The notes under the pieces: model-generated
Told to the model about the DNA's origin: nothing
Databases searched by the model: none
Seen by the model: only the letters and a program-made list of their open reading frames with translations
Assembly: GCF_020386975.1 (NCBI RefSeq)
Contig: NZ_JABFNK010000005.1
Location: 930,001 to 994,000 of the forward strand
Reading direction: 5' to 3'
Length of the DNA stretch: 64,000 nucleotides
Origin: Thermococcus bergensis
GTDB lineage: Archaea > Methanobacteriota_B > Thermococci > Thermococcales > Thermococcaceae
Shown: piece by piece, positions 25,835-35,778 of the stretch
Layout: each line of letters opens with the position of its first letter
How positions within the stretch are numbered: the stretch's first letter is position 1
Made by a program: the position numbers and the translations under genes

Positions 25835-26377
25835 CTAATAGATTATCACCGGAATGTTCAGATGCTGGACTATCCTAAGAACCAGAGGGCTGATAGGCGA
25901 GGTTTTTGTTATCTCCGACCCATAGTTCCTTGAGATTGCAAGCAGGTCATAATTCTCGGCCATTCTTATCACGTCATCGCTCTTGTTTCCAAAGAACAAA
26001 CGCCTCTGCACTTTTAGACCGTAACTTTCAAGCTTCTTTGCCACGGTGTTAAGCAGTTCTTCTCCTATCATCTCTTCTCTACGCTTAAATTCTTCACTCG
26101 CTTCCGGGCTGAGTGTTTGACGCACAAGCTCAAATATCTGCGAATCCAGGATATAAACAAGCAAAATATTCGCCTCATAAGCACTTATCGTCTCATATAC
26201 TTCTGTGGGGACATTTTTAACGTATCTATCAAGCGGCATCAATATAGAATTGATCTCGGGAATTTGTTTTTCCTCTTCGGTTAGAAGAAACTCCCGGTAG
26301 TGCCTCATTATGTCCTCATACTTCTTCCCAGCTATGTGTTTAAACTTTCGACCAATGAAAGAAGAATACAACCCCAT
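25835..26377 (-). CDS. Usp-like protein upstream of the transporter
   Basis: This 180-residue protein has a Usp-like pattern: INSILMPLDRY, ILLVYILDS, and a C-terminal LLAISRNYGSEITKTSP with NIPVIIY at the end. The glycine-rich ATP motif is replaced, so it is probably a non-ATP-binding member. ATG 26377 (MGLYSSFIGRKF) has GGTGGGAT upstream; the frame continues 17 codons beyond it. It is the first gene of the Usp-transporter-Usp unit. Confidence 0.75.
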   Translation of the reverse strand: MGLYSSFIGRKFKHIAGKKYEDIMRHYREFLLTEEEKQIPEINSILMPLDRYVKNVPTEVYETISAYEANILLVYILDSQIFELVRQTLSPEASEEFKRREEMIGEELLNTVAKKLESYGLKVQRRLFFGNKSDDVIRMAENYDLLAISRNYGSEITKTSPISPLVLRIVQHLNIPVIIY

Positions 26378-26499
26378 ATTATCCCACCTAACCGTTTTGA
26401 TAAGGAGTTTAAAAAGACTTTGGTTCATGCTTTTAATTTAGAGCTGTGAACCATAAGAGATATTAAAGAACATGAAGAAACATCACTGGGGGTGAGAAG

Positions 26500-28404
26500 A
26501 TGAAGAGAATAATACCAGTACTGGCATTGATTCTTCTGCTCTCGCCACTTGCAAATGCTCAATGCCCGGAAGAAGGAAACACCGTTGTGTTAAAAGCCCC
26601 AGCAGTATCAAGGACATCAAGCGGCGAGCTAATAGGTGTTGCAACGGATTTTGTAATTACGGTTGCCCCTGGAAACGGGCACGTTTACGTGGAGACCTGG
26701 CCACTGGCAGAGGTGGATATGCAGGCATCGGCAAGATTAGCCGCCCAAGTTGCTGGAAAAGTTCTTGGGGTTGATATGAGCAAGTATGACGTTTTTATTC
26801 AAGTAAGGTCTGATGCTCCAATTATTGGAGGACCTTCTGCTGGAGGAACAATGACTGTTGGCATAATAGCTGCTTTGAAGGGCTGGGAAGTAAGAAAGGA
26901 CGTTATGATGACCGGCATGATAAATCCCGATGGAAGCATCGGGCCAGTAGGAGGGATTTTAGAAAAAGCCTCAGCTGCTCATAGCGTCGGAGCAAAGCTA
27001 TTCTTAATTCCAGAAGGACAGAGAATACAGGTAGTCCAAAAAACCGAACAAAAGCAAATCGGCCCAATAGTGCAGATAACAAGCAAGTCCGAAAAAGTTG
27101 ACGTGGTTGAATACGCAAGGGAGAGATGGGGCTTAGAGGTTAAGGAGATTAGGGATATATACGAGGCAGTTTACTATTTCACCGGGAAGAAGATAGAGAA
27201 GCCATCTGTGCTAGGGGAGCTGAAAGTTGATACCTCTTTTCTAAAGGATGATGCACTCAAGGACTACGATGAGACCCTAGAATACTATAAACAGGTTGAG
27301 AACAAGCTCAAAAACAGTGACGTTAGCTATACCACTTATTCCTACCTCAAAAGTGCACTAGATGATGCCAAAGCCAAGCTGGATGAGGCCAAGAAGAACT
27401 TGGATGAGGGTATGTATTACACGGCTCTAAGCCTTGATTTTCAGGCGAGGATTGCGATAAGGCACGTGGATTGGTATTTGGATGTGAGGACTGAGAGTGA
27501 CCTGGAGAATCTGCTGAACGAGGTCGATAATGAGATAAAGGACACCGAAGGCTACGTCTCAAACCTCACAATAAAGGGAATAACAATGCTCCAAGCGGTT
27601 GCCGCAAGTGAGGAGAGAATTGAACAAGCAAAGTCCCTTCTGAAGGATGCCTGGTCGTCCTATTACGATGGCAATTACTGGGATGCAATAAGCAACGCTG
27701 CCTTCGCATACGAGAGAGTACAAACAGCAAAGTTCTGGGCATCCCTAGGAGAGAGATACGCAAAGGGAGAGATAATTGAAAGGGACGCTATAAAAGATAC
27801 TGCGAGAGAGTACCTGGATAATTCGAGGCTTATAATAACATACATAACCTCAATGTTTGGGGAAACAACCCTTCAGGATTTGGTGGACTTAATGAACGAA
27901 GGGGAGGAATATTACCAGGATGGCAAATATTCAGCGGCTATCTTTTCTGCAATGGAAGCCAGGATAAGGGCAGAGATAATCTTAGATACCCTTGGAATTG
28001 ATAACGAGACCGTACTTATGGACAAGCTCCAGAAAATGAAAGAAGATGCCAAGGTAGCTATTGCAACGGCTCAGAAAGAAGGCATATATCCAGTCTTAAG
28101 TCTTGCATATTATGAGTTTGCCCAGAGCTATGAAAAGCAGGGAGGGTTGGAGAATATTCAGACCGCAATGGTATTCTATCAATACGCAAAGGAAACTTCA
28201 ACGGTATTCTTAAGCACAACAACTCCGCCAAAGATAACGGAAGAACCCCTTATCTCGATCACCACACCGCTTACAAACCAAACTGCAACTCAAAATACCA
28301 CTTCTCCACTTCAAAAGGAAACTGGTGGGTATTCAATACCTCTAATAGCTGGCACCCTTATATTTGGCATCCTTCTAGGTTTTATAGCTGGAAGGAGAGC
28401 TTAG
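26500..28404 (+). CDS. Secreted/membrane-anchored Lon-type (S16) serine protease without ATPase
   Basis: This 634-residue protein has a signal peptide (MKRIIPVLALILLLSP, cleaved near ANA). An S16 protease domain follows, with the Ser-Lys dyad in GGPSAGGTMTVG near residue 112 and GGILEKASAA near residue 155. A long helical region (residues about 230-560) with repeated YYDGNYWDAI/YYQDGKYSAAI-type motifs comes next, then a Thr-rich linker and a C-terminal span ending GFIAGRRA. No AAA+ domain is present, so it is an ATP-independent enzyme facing the outside. GGGGTGAG precedes the ATG. A T-rich terminator follows at 28410. Confidence 0.85.
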   Translation: MKRIIPVLALILLLSPLANAQCPEEGNTVVLKAPAVSRTSSGELIGVATDFVITVAPGNGHVYVETWPLAEVDMQASARLAAQVAGKVLGVDMSKYDVFIQVRSDAPIIGGPSAGGTMTVGIIAALKGWEVRKDVMMTGMINPDGSIGPVGGILEKASAAHSVGAKLFLIPEGQRIQVVQKTEQKQIGPIVQITSKSEKVDVVEYARERWGLEVKEIRDIYEAVYYFTGKKIEKPSVLGELKVDTSFLKDDALKDYDETLEYYKQVENKLKNSDVSYTTYSYLKSALDDAKAKLDEAKKNLDEGMYYTALSLDFQARIAIRHVDWYLDVRTESDLENLLNEVDNEIKDTEGYVSNLTIKGITMLQAVAASEERIEQAKSLLKDAWSSYYDGNYWDAISNAAFAYERVQTAKFWASLGERYAKGEIIERDAIKDTAREYLDNSRLIITYITSMFGETTLQDLVDLMNEGEEYYQDGKYSAAIFSAMEARIRAEIILDTLGIDNETVLMDKLQKMKEDAKVAIATAQKEGIYPVLSLAYYEFAQSYEKQGGLENIQTAMVFYQYAKETSTVFLSTTTPPKITEEPLISITTPLTNQTATQNTTSPLQKETGGYSIPLIAGTLIFGILLGFIAGRRA

Positions 28405-28407
28405 ACA

Positions 28408-28421
28408 CTTTTTCCTTTTTT
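28408..28421 (+). terminator. T-rich terminator after the S16 protease
   Basis: ACTTTTTCCTTTTTT begins four bases after the stop codon, a poly-T type archaeal terminator. Confidence 0.45.
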
Positions 28422-28460
28422 CAGAAACTCTAAAATATTATGAATGCTTAATATCACAAC

Positions 28461-29156
28461 ATGGACTATCAAAAGATCGCAACTCTTGTTGTGGTTCTTG
28501 TAATAGTTTCATCTATAGCCTTAGTCCTAAAGCCCTATTTTCCGCGAGGAAGGGAAGCTACATACTCCGGAGAGAAAATTCTCCTGCCTGAGCCTAGATT
28601 GGAGGGGACTATGAGCGTGGAAGAGGCTATTGCAAAGAGAAGGAGCATCAGGACATATAAAAATCAACCTATCAGCATAGAAGAGCTTGCTCAACTCTTG
28701 TGGGCCTGTCAGGGAATAACCCACGAGGACAAAAGGGCAGCTCCGAGTGCTGGAGCAACATACCCCTTCGAGATTTTTGTGGTAGTCGGAAAGGTGGAGG
28801 GGCTACAGCCCGGAATCTACTACTATAACCCCCTTGACCACAGCCTAACGTTGATTAAAGAGGGGGATTTTAGAAGAGAACTTCAGGAAGCGGCATTGAA
28901 TCAAAAGTGGGTCGGAGATGCGGCAGTGGACATTGTGCTTGTGGCTTTCTATGAAAGAACCACTAGAATTTATGGGGAGAGGGGGATCAGGTACGTACAT
29001 ATGGAAGCAGGCCACATAGGGCAGAACATATACCTCCAAGCAACAGCTTTAGGGTTAGGCACAGTTGCCATCGGGGCTTTTCATGACGATGAGGTTGCAA
29101 AGATAATAGGCACTGAGGGTGCCCCGTTATACATATTCCCAGTGGGGAGGGTCTGA
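28461..29156 (+). CDS. SagB-type nitroreductase/dehydrogenase with N-terminal anchor
   Basis: This 231-residue flavoprotein of the nitroreductase fold has an N-terminal span (TLVVVLVIVSSIALVL) and so is membrane-anchored. Family motifs are KRRSIRTYKNQPIS, AAPSAGATYPFEIFVV, GIYYYNP, GHIGQNIYLQATALGLG and FPVGRV at the end, the SagB/ThcOx branch. FMN is expected; the substrate is unknown and no cyclodehydratase partner is nearby. No ribosome site is visible and an AT-rich promoter is about 25 bases before the ATG, so the mRNA may be leaderless. A small membrane gene follows after one base. Confidence 0.83.
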   Translation: MDYQKIATLVVVLVIVSSIALVLKPYFPRGREATYSGEKILLPEPRLEGTMSVEEAIAKRRSIRTYKNQPISIEELAQLLWACQGITHEDKRAAPSAGATYPFEIFVVVGKVEGLQPGIYYYNPLDHSLTLIKEGDFRRELQEAALNQKWVGDAAVDIVLVAFYERTTRIYGERGIRYVHMEAGHIGQNIYLQATALGLGTVAIGAFHDDEVAKIIGTEGAPLYIFPVGRV

Positions 29157-29157
29157 G

Positions 29158-29337
29158 ATGGTGGTTTTGGATCATGGAATCCTTGGCTACATAACTTTTG
29201 CCCTCATGAATCTTTCGATGCTCAGCGGTGCTTTTATATTCCTCTCCAAGAAGAGACAGTTTTGGATAAAGATACACCTATTCGTGAGTGTGCTCGCTTA
29301 CATCTTTATGGTATGGACAATATGGGTGGTCAGATAA
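29158..29337 (+). CDS. Small two-span membrane protein
   Basis: This 59-residue protein reads MVVLDHGILGYITFALMNL, with two membrane spans separated by a basic KKRQFWIKIH loop. It starts one base after the nitroreductase stop codon and GGGGAGGG precedes it, so it is probably co-translated with it. A His near residue 6 and another in the loop could ligate haem, making it a possible electron partner; this is only a suggestion. Confidence 0.6.
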   Translation: MVVLDHGILGYITFALMNLSMLSGAFIFLSKKRQFWIKIHLFVSVLAYIFMVWTIWVVR

Positions 29338-29377
29338 GCTTATTAATGCCTCTCTCCTATATTTTGTGGTGATAAAA

Positions 29378-29749
29378 ATGTTCGTTGGGCACTACCAAGA
29401 CGTAGAGGAAAAAGAAGTTATAATGGAGGGAGTTGAGAATACAACAATAAGGTGGCTTATCTCTCCGAAGATAGGGGCTAAAAACTTCGCAATGAGATAT
29501 TTTGTTATCAAGAAAGGCGGAAAAATACCAATCCACCAGCACGACTGGGAGCATGAGATATTTGTAGTAAAGGGAGAGGGGTACATAACAGACGGGAGAA
29601 AAACTGTAAAAGTCGTGCCGGGTAGCTTTCTATATATCCCCCCAAATGAGCCGCACGGATACGAAAATCCCGACTCAGAAACCCTCGAATTTCTATGCTT
29701 AATCCCGGTAAAAGAAGGCAACATACCTCCTGAGGAGAGGGGCGAGTGA
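29378..29749 (+). CDS. Single-domain cupin protein
   Basis: This 123-residue cupin has the metal-binding motif IPIHQHDWEHEIFVVKGEG and the second motif PNEPHGYENPD, supplying three His and one Glu. Cupins of this size include many small enzymes and binding proteins; no substrate can be inferred. The ATG at 29378 has GGTGAT four bases upstream. It is a separate transcript or the tail of the previous unit, 40 bases downstream. Confidence 0.8.
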   Translation: MFVGHYQDVEEKEVIMEGVENTTIRWLISPKIGAKNFAMRYFVIKKGGKIPIHQHDWEHEIFVVKGEGYITDGRKTVKVVPGSFLYIPPNEPHGYENPDSETLEFLCLIPVKEGNIPPEERGE

Positions 29750-29861
29750 TTTTTCATTTTGATGTCTAATTTTTATTCTCCCTATTTTAATATTGCCGTG
29801 AAAATATCACCCAAACCGAAAATTTTTTAAAACCACTTCAACATACCTTGAGCGGGCTTTA

Positions 29862-31145
29862 ATGGGAAATGGAATCAAGATTGGAATAGAGGAAAAAGTC
29901 GAACCAAAGCAGGCTGTTCTTTTGGGCTTTCAGCACGTTCTTGCAATGTTTGGAGCAACAGTTACAGTGCCCCTTGTCGTGGGGACGGCAATTGGGCTTG
30001 AGCAGAGAGAGATAGCACTTTTAATCCAGGTGGTTCTCTTGGCAATGGGAATAGCGACCCTTCTTCAAACCACAATAGGTTCCAGATATCCAATAGTTCA
30101 GGGTTCAAGTTTCGCCTTTATTCCGGGGCTTATCAGCATAGGAAAAAGCCTAGGGCTGGCAGCTGTGGAAGGGGCACTAATAGTGGGGGGACTAATCGAG
30201 GCGGCAATAGGTGCATTCGGAATCGTCGGAAGGGTCAAGAGACTCTTTTCACCCGTAGTCACTGGGGTCACAATAATGCTCATAGGATTCTCCCTGGCCC
30301 ATGTAGCGGTCAAGTACACCTTCAACTTCTTTGCCGATCCGAGCGGTTCAACAATAACGAAGGCATTTTTTATAGCACTAGTAACCTTCTCAACAACGGT
30401 CTACGTCGCACTTAAAGGAAAAGGGGCCTTAAGGGCGATGCCTGTAATAGTAGGAGCACTGGTGGGCTACATCGTCAGCATTCCCCTCGGAATGGCAGAT
30501 TTCAGTCTGGTTAACGAATTGCCATTGGTAAATGCTCCAAAGCCGCTGCCATGGGGCACTCCAGTATTTGAAGCCTCTGCAATAATAACCCTGCTGTTCG
30601 CATTTATCGTGAGCACAATAGAAAGCGTTGGAGATTATCACGCAATTTCCGCGATAGCTGAAGCACCAATAACGAACACAAATATCAACAGGGGAATAAT
30701 GAGCGAGGGACTTGCCTGTTCAATTGCAGGAATCCTTGGAGCCTGCGGAACAACAAGCTATTCCGAGAACATAGGGCTGGTTGCCTTAACCAAGGTGGCA
30801 AGCAGACAAGTTGTCCAGGTGGGGGGAGCCATATTAATAATCTTGGCGATGATTCCAAAGTTTTCGGGTGTTCTGGCCTCCCTTCCCCAGCCCGTACTTG
30901 GAGGCCTTACGATAGCACTCTATGGAATGATAAGTGTTACAGGGCTTAGATTAATAAAGGAGAAGGTAGAGCTCAACGATAGGAACATGCTCATAATACC
31001 AAGTGCATTGATTGTAGGACTTGGGGCTCCCCAGTTGCCGCCAGAATTCCTTGAACACTTTCCACAAATTGTGGGGAGCATTTTAGAATCGGGAATGGCC
31101 ATAGGGGCTTTAACGGCCATCTTGCTTGACCAGCTGTTGAGGTGA
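29862..31145 (+). CDS. Uracil/xanthine permease, NCS2 family
   Basis: This 427-residue transporter has about 12-14 spans. The NCS2 signatures are [19 protein letters not shown] near the N-terminus, [15 protein letters not shown], and [19 protein letters not shown], which contains the substrate-binding acidic residue. The next gene, uracil phosphoribosyltransferase, overlaps the stop region and shows that uracil is the likely substrate. A TTTTTTAAAAC promoter element lies about 35 bases before the ATG, giving a very short leader. Confidence 0.9.
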   Translation: MGNGIKIGIEEKVEPKQAVLLGFQHVLAMFGATVTVPLVVGTAIGLEQREIALLIQVVLLAMGIATLLQTTIGSRYPIVQGSSFAFIPGLISIGKSLGLAAVEGALIVGGLIEAAIGAFGIVGRVKRLFSPVVTGVTIMLIGFSLAHVAVKYTFNFFADPSGSTITKAFFIALVTFSTTVYVALKGKGALRAMPVIVGALVGYIVSIPLGMADFSLVNELPLVNAPKPLPWGTPVFEASAIITLLFAFIVSTIESVGDYHAISAIAEAPITNTNINRGIMSEGLACSIAGILGACGTTSYSENIGLVALTKVASRQVVQVGGAILIILAMIPKFSGVLASLPQPVLGGLTIALYGMISVTGLRLIKEKVELNDRNMLIIPSALIVGLGAPQLPPEFLEHFPQIVGSILESGMAIGALTAILLDQLLR

Positions 31146-31150
31146 GTGAG

Positions 31151-31849
31151 ATGATAGAGGATAAAAGGTGGAAAGGTGTTTACTCATTTGACGACTCTCC
31201 GTACCTGATGGAAGTCTTAACAGAGCTTAGGGACAAGGAAACGGACTCCATAACCTTCAGAAAAGGGCTTGTAAAGCTTGGAAGGTTTATGGGATATGAA
31301 ATCATCAAAACGATGGAAACAGAGAAGATAAAAGTTGAGACACCTCTGGAAGAAACCGAAGGAATAATAGTCAAGGACAGGAGAAACGTGGTCATAATAA
31401 CAGTCCTTAGAGCGGCGGTTCCCCTTATGGAAGGTCTTGTAAAGGTCTTCGAGCATGCAAGGATAGGAATCGTCTCAGCATCAAGAGGGAAGCCTCCAAA
31501 GTTCGAGATAGAGATGAACTACGTCAAAATCCCCCAGATAACACCTGAAGATACAGTAATCATAGCTGACCCGATGATAGCCACCGGTTCAACCCTTGTG
31601 AAAGTAATAGAGGAAGTCAAAAAGTACGGCACTCCAAAGAGGATAATCATCTTGGGAGTTCTTGCGGCTCCAGAAGGGATAACAAAGATAAAGGAAAGAT
31701 TCCCAGAGGTCGAGATATTCGTAACGAAGATAGATAGGGAGCTCAACGACAAGGGCTACATACTCCCCGGTCTTGGGGACGCAGGAGACAGGGCATTTGG
31801 GGCGCCAATAAAGGTCTCAACTCTGCCTCAGGTGCACACGATAGAGTAG
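31151..31849 (+). CDS. upp: Uracil phosphoribosyltransferase
   Basis: This 232-residue enzyme makes UMP from uracil and PRPP. The PRPP loop is [16 protein letters not shown] near residue 140, and the uracil-binding end is [16 protein letters not shown]. The start at 31151 ([11 protein letters not shown]) has GGTGAG eight bases upstream; a frame beginning at 31142 overlaps the permease stop. With the permease it forms a two-gene uptake and salvage operon. Confidence 0.93.
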   Translation: MIEDKRWKGVYSFDDSPYLMEVLTELRDKETDSITFRKGLVKLGRFMGYEIIKTMETEKIKVETPLEETEGIIVKDRRNVVIITVLRAAVPLMEGLVKVFEHARIGIVSASRGKPPKFEIEMNYVKIPQITPEDTVIIADPMIATGSTLVKVIEEVKKYGTPKRIIILGVLAAPEGITKIKERFPEVEIFVTKIDRELNDKGYILPGLGDAGDRAFGAPIKVSTLPQVHTIE

Positions 31850-31892
31850 GGAAAACTTAAATATCTTTTCTCTAATTATTTTTTGATTGAAT

Positions 31893-32378
31893 ATGGTGGA
31901 CATAGACGAAATTGACAAGAAAATTCTATTAGAGCTTAGAAAGAATGGCAGGGTTACTTTCACAGATCTCAGTAAGAAGCTTGGGCTATCTGTAGCAAGC
32001 ATAAAAAACAGGGTTGAAAAACTTGAACGGCTGGGAGCAATAAAGGGTTACTCCGCCATTGTGGATCCTGCTTTTCTTGAGGAATATCTGCAGGTTTTAA
32101 TAGAACTTGAGTTGCTGGCTGATGACTCTCGGGCTGAAACTGTTTTAGAAGAAATTGGCAAGCTCGAAAACATCTTGGGTATTTATAAAAAGACGGGGGA
32201 GTTTCAGGTTGTTATAAGGGCTAACTTCAAGAACATGGACGAGTTGAAAAGCTTTTTAAGGCTTCTTTCTCAAAAATACCTACGCAAAAACCTCCGTCGG
32301 TGGAGGGTCAGCGTAATTCTTGATACCCTGAAGGACAATGGAGTTCAGCTTTCCAAGAGCTCACGAAGGAGAGGATAA
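31893..32378 (+). CDS. Lrp/AsnC-family regulator
   Basis: This 161-residue protein has an N-terminal helix-turn-helix (MVDIDEIDKKILLELRKNG, FTDLSKKLGLSVASIKNRVE) and a C-terminal RAM-like ligand domain (LIELELLADDSRAETVLEEI, YKKTGEFQVVIRANFKNMDEL). An AACTTAAATATC element about 30 bases before the ATG and no ribosome site suggest a leaderless mRNA. It is followed after two bases by the helicase gene and probably forms an operon with it. Confidence 0.85.
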   Translation: MVDIDEIDKKILLELRKNGRVTFTDLSKKLGLSVASIKNRVEKLERLGAIKGYSAIVDPAFLEEYLQVLIELELLADDSRAETVLEEIGKLENILGIYKKTGEFQVVIRANFKNMDELKSFLRLLSQKYLRKNLRRWRVSVILDTLKDNGVQLSKSSRRRG

Positions 32379-32380
32379 AG

Positions 32381-34888
32381 ATGCTCTTCGTAATCAGAAA
32401 AGGAAGAAAAAATAACGAGCTTGAGGCATTTTACATTGAAAATGAACCTGAAAAGCTTTCTCAAATCCAGAATTTAAAGGCTGAGAGGATTTTTAGACTG
32501 ATAATGAGAGACAACAGGCTGTTCAAGGTCTTGGAAGGAAGCAACTATCAAAATCCAAAAGAGATCGAAAAGATGCTGAAAACTGCGAGAATTGTCTTGA
32601 CTTCAGATGCCGCGGAATGGGAGGAATACTTTAAAGTGAGGCTCCAAAACAAAAGAGTTGAGAAAGCAGAACTTTGCAGACTCTGTCTATTAAATGGAAA
32701 AATAACCGTTCTAACCGAAGGAAATAGGATAAAGTACCACCACGAATTTATCTGTGAGAGCTGTGCTGAAGAAGAACTTAAAAATGAGCTCCGCTACAGG
32801 TTTAGAAGCCTTGGAATGTTTGACCAAGCAAAAAAGCTCCTTGAAAGGTTTAGGGATCTGGATAAGGTTTTGGCTGTCTTTGATCCTCGTTTCGACCCAA
32901 CAAAAAATCCAGATGTTACAAAGTGGGATGAGCTGGAACCAAAGCACGTTAATGTCAAAGAGCTCTCCATAGATGAAGTAAACATTCCGGAAGAATTTAA
33001 GAAAGTTCTAAAGGATGAGGGAGTGCAAAGACTCCTCCCGGTTCAGGTGTTGGCCCTGCAGAATGGGCTCCTTGAAGGAGAGAACCTGCTGGTGGTTTCT
33101 GCAACGGCAAGTGGAAAGACCCTCATTGGGGAATTAGCAGGCATTCCTAAAGCCCTCAAAGGTAAAAAGTTCCTTTTCTTGGTGCCCCTTGTGGCCCTGG
33201 CAAATCAAAAGTACGAGGACTTTAAACGAAGATACTCAAAGCTCGGTCTTAGGGTTGCTATAAGAGTCGGAATGAGCAGGATAAAGACCAAAGATGAGCT
33301 CGTTGTTGTCGATACGGGTATAGATGCCGACATAATAGTTGGAACCTACGAAGGCATTGACTACCTTCTTAGAGCGGGTAGAAAAATAGGAAACGTCGGG
33401 ACTATTGTGGTAGATGAAATCCACATGCTCGATGACGAGGAGAGGGGAGCAAGGCTCGACGGCCTTATTGCGAGGCTCAGGAAGCTCTACCCGAATGCAC
33501 AGTTTATAGGGCTGAGTGCAACAATCGGAAATCCCCAAGAGCTCGCGAAGGAGCTTGGATTAAAGCTTGTTCTTTACGATGAGAGACCGGTTGCACTTGA
33601 GAGACATATTATAATAGCGAGAAATGAGAGCGAGAAGTGGCGCTATGTTGCTCAGCTGTGCAAAGCTGAAGCCATGAGAAAATCTCCTCAGGGGTTTAAA
33701 GGCCAGAGCATAGTGTTTACCTTCTCGAGAAAGAGGTGCCACGAGCTTGCGGCGTTTTTAACGAGCAAAGGCTTGAAAGCAAAGCCATACCACAGCGGTC
33801 TGCCCTATCACCAAAGAAAGCTCACAGAAATGGAGTTCCAAGCTCAGATGATAGATGTAGTCGTGACGACGGCCGCTTTAGGTGCGGGAGTTGACTTTCC
33901 AGCCTCTCAAGTGATCTTTGAAAGCCTGGCAATGGGCAACAAGTGGTTAAGCGTCAGAGAGTTCCACCAGATGCTTGGCAGGGCCGGAAGACCACTCTAC
34001 CATGAAAAGGGCAAGGTCTATTTAATAGTGGAGCCCGGTAGGAAGTATTCCGCCCAGATGGAAGGAACTGAAGATGAGGTAGCGTTTAAACTCCTAACTG
34101 CACCTATTGAGCCAATTCACGTTGAGTGGAGCGATGAGATAGAGCAGGATCAGGTTCTTGCTCATTCGTGTGTCTTTTCCTACCTTGACGATGTTGAAGA
34201 GGTGCAGAGCCTCTGCCTTGGGGCAAATCAAAATGCCGAGAAAGTCCTTGAGAAGCTTGAGGAGTTCGACTTTGTAAAACTGAGGGGCAAGATTGTGAGC
34301 GTTACCCCCTATGGAAGAGCAGTAAGCATGAGTTTTCTCCTTCCGAGGGAAGCTCAGTTTATAAGGGAAAATCTCTTCAAGATGCCTCCTATGAAAATTG
34401 CAATTAAGCTTCTGCCATTTGAGAACGTTTATCTCACCGGAACACTCCAGAGAGAACTTGAAAGTGCCGTAAGAGGAAAGCTGAGCAGCAACATCTTTTC
34501 CCCGAGCTTTGCCTCTATTCTGGAGGAGCTTGAAAAAGTCCTGCCAGAAGTTAGCCCAAACGTGCAGGACAAGCTGTTTTTAATTTACCAGGACTTCTTT
34601 ATGTGCGAAGAGGAAGACTGCACAGAGCACGCGATGGAAAAAGTTTCCTCAATGATAATCGAGCTCAGAAGACAGGGGAAGCACCCAATGCAGATTGCAG
34701 AATACTTCAGAAGGCAGTACTCACTCGTGCTCTATCCCGGAGATGTCTTTACATGGCTCGACGGCATAATCAGGAAACTTGAGGCAATCGAAAGGATAGC
34801 CAAGGTATTTAGGGCAAAAGATGCAGAGTTTGAGGCAAGAACTCTGAGAAAGGAACTGGAGGAAGGAAGAACGCTAAGAAAAGACTAG
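32381..34888 (+). CDS. Ski2-like DEAD/DEAH helicase, archaeal ASH-Ski2 type
   Basis: This 835-residue protein has an N-terminal domain with a likely zinc knuckle (CRLC near residue 99 and CESC near 126). A superfamily 2 helicase core follows: VSATASGKTLIGE near 240, VVDEIHMLDDEE near 343, GLSATIGNP, and TTAALGAGVDFPA with HQMLGRAGRP. The order and the Cys pairs match the archaeal-specific ASH-Ski2 group, reported to bind RNase J and the exosome in Pyrococcus. The 3' end overlaps the convergent DUF63 gene by four bases. Confidence 0.85.
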   Translation: MLFVIRKGRKNNELEAFYIENEPEKLSQIQNLKAERIFRLIMRDNRLFKVLEGSNYQNPKEIEKMLKTARIVLTSDAAEWEEYFKVRLQNKRVEKAELCRLCLLNGKITVLTEGNRIKYHHEFICESCAEEELKNELRYRFRSLGMFDQAKKLLERFRDLDKVLAVFDPRFDPTKNPDVTKWDELEPKHVNVKELSIDEVNIPEEFKKVLKDEGVQRLLPVQVLALQNGLLEGENLLVVSATASGKTLIGELAGIPKALKGKKFLFLVPLVALANQKYEDFKRRYSKLGLRVAIRVGMSRIKTKDELVVVDTGIDADIIVGTYEGIDYLLRAGRKIGNVGTIVVDEIHMLDDEERGARLDGLIARLRKLYPNAQFIGLSATIGNPQELAKELGLKLVLYDERPVALERHIIIARNESEKWRYVAQLCKAEAMRKSPQGFKGQSIVFTFSRKRCHELAAFLTSKGLKAKPYHSGLPYHQRKLTEMEFQAQMIDVVVTTAALGAGVDFPASQVIFESLAMGNKWLSVREFHQMLGRAGRPLYHEKGKVYLIVEPGRKYSAQMEGTEDEVAFKLLTAPIEPIHVEWSDEIEQDQVLAHSCVFSYLDDVEEVQSLCLGANQNAEKVLEKLEEFDFVKLRGKIVSVTPYGRAVSMSFLLPREAQFIRENLFKMPPMKIAIKLLPFENVYLTGTLQRELESAVRGKLSSNIFSPSFASILEELEKVLPEVSPNVQDKLFLIYQDFFMCEEEDCTEHAMEKVSSMIIELRRQGKHPMQIAEYFRRQYSLVLYPGDVFTWLDGIIRKLEAIERIAKVFRAKDAEFEARTLRKELEEGRTLRKD

Positions 34889-35673
34889 CCAATCTGTAAA
34901 ATCATCTGGGCTGGATCCCTTATTGCCGGCCCCAACCCGAGTATATACACTGCCAGATACCAAAACTTCCTCTCCTCTTCGTCGGGCACGAGGTATTTCA
35001 GCCCATAGTAGACCACTCCAAGGATGAACAATATCCACGGGTAATACACAAAAGCACCGAACTTCTGAACGAGAATATTCTCAATCCAGTGGACTTCCCG
35101 GTAGCCGTAGTAGTGGATTGCCACAACTGTGGATCCTATGTCGAAGATGTGGGCAAAGACTGGAAAGAGATAGAGCTTTTCAAAGGGTCTAAATTTGTAA
35201 TAAGCCAAAATCGGAAGGAGAAAGATTACGGTGTAAAAAAGTGTTAGCTCATAAGGTTCCCAGCTTTTGACGTTTTTTACCAGCAGGTAGTTCGCGTACA
35301 GGGCTAAGATAGTTCCCCATGCTACCGTTATCTTAGGATAAGTTCTTAGCCTTGAGTCTGCAAATATAGCGGGCAAAATCAATAAGAACGCTGTGAAAAA
35401 TATTCCCGGAGTCAAAATAAGGGGGTGAGGTTTTAGAACTCCTCCATCGACAAGGGCTCTAACGGTTGCTCCAAACACAACCATCGGGATAACCGCATAA
35501 AAAAGCTTCTCATCAACCTTTATCTTGAGGGGCTTTATTATCCATCTGTACGTGTAGATAATCGCCAATCCCAGAATGATTGCATAGACAAGGGTGTTAT
35601 ATGGATTGTAGCCCTCTCTCGTGTACATGGGTCTTATGAAGTACTCCCATATGAACCTCTCGACTGATTCCAT
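34885..35673 (-). CDS. DUF63 membrane protein
   Basis: This 262-residue protein has about seven predicted spans and matches the archaeal DUF63 family by layout: MESVERFIWEYFIRPM at the N-terminus, FGATVRALVDGGVLKPHP, and HIFDIGSTVVAIHYYG followed by HWIENILVQKFG. Charged residues lie inside spans, suggesting a membrane enzyme, but no function is established. It is convergent with the helicase gene, with stops overlapping by four bases. Confidence 0.82.
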   Translation of the reverse strand: MESVERFIWEYFIRPMYTREGYNPYNTLVYAIILGLAIIYTYRWIIKPLKIKVDEKLFYAVIPMVVFGATVRALVDGGVLKPHPLILTPGIFFTAFLLILPAIFADSRLRTYPKITVAWGTILALYANYLLVKNVKSWEPYELTLFYTVIFLLPILAYYKFRPFEKLYLFPVFAHIFDIGSTVVAIHYYGYREVHWIENILVQKFGAFVYYPWILFILGVVYYGLKYLVPDEEERKFWYLAVYILGLGPAIRDPAQMILQIG

Positions 35674-35778
35674 TTTGCATCCCTAGAAAGCTTTCCTCTG
35701 CTTCTTTAAAGCTTTTTCTCCTTCAAAAATGGAAAGTTTAATAAAAATTGAAGGTCAATAATTTCTGAGGTGATTGCA

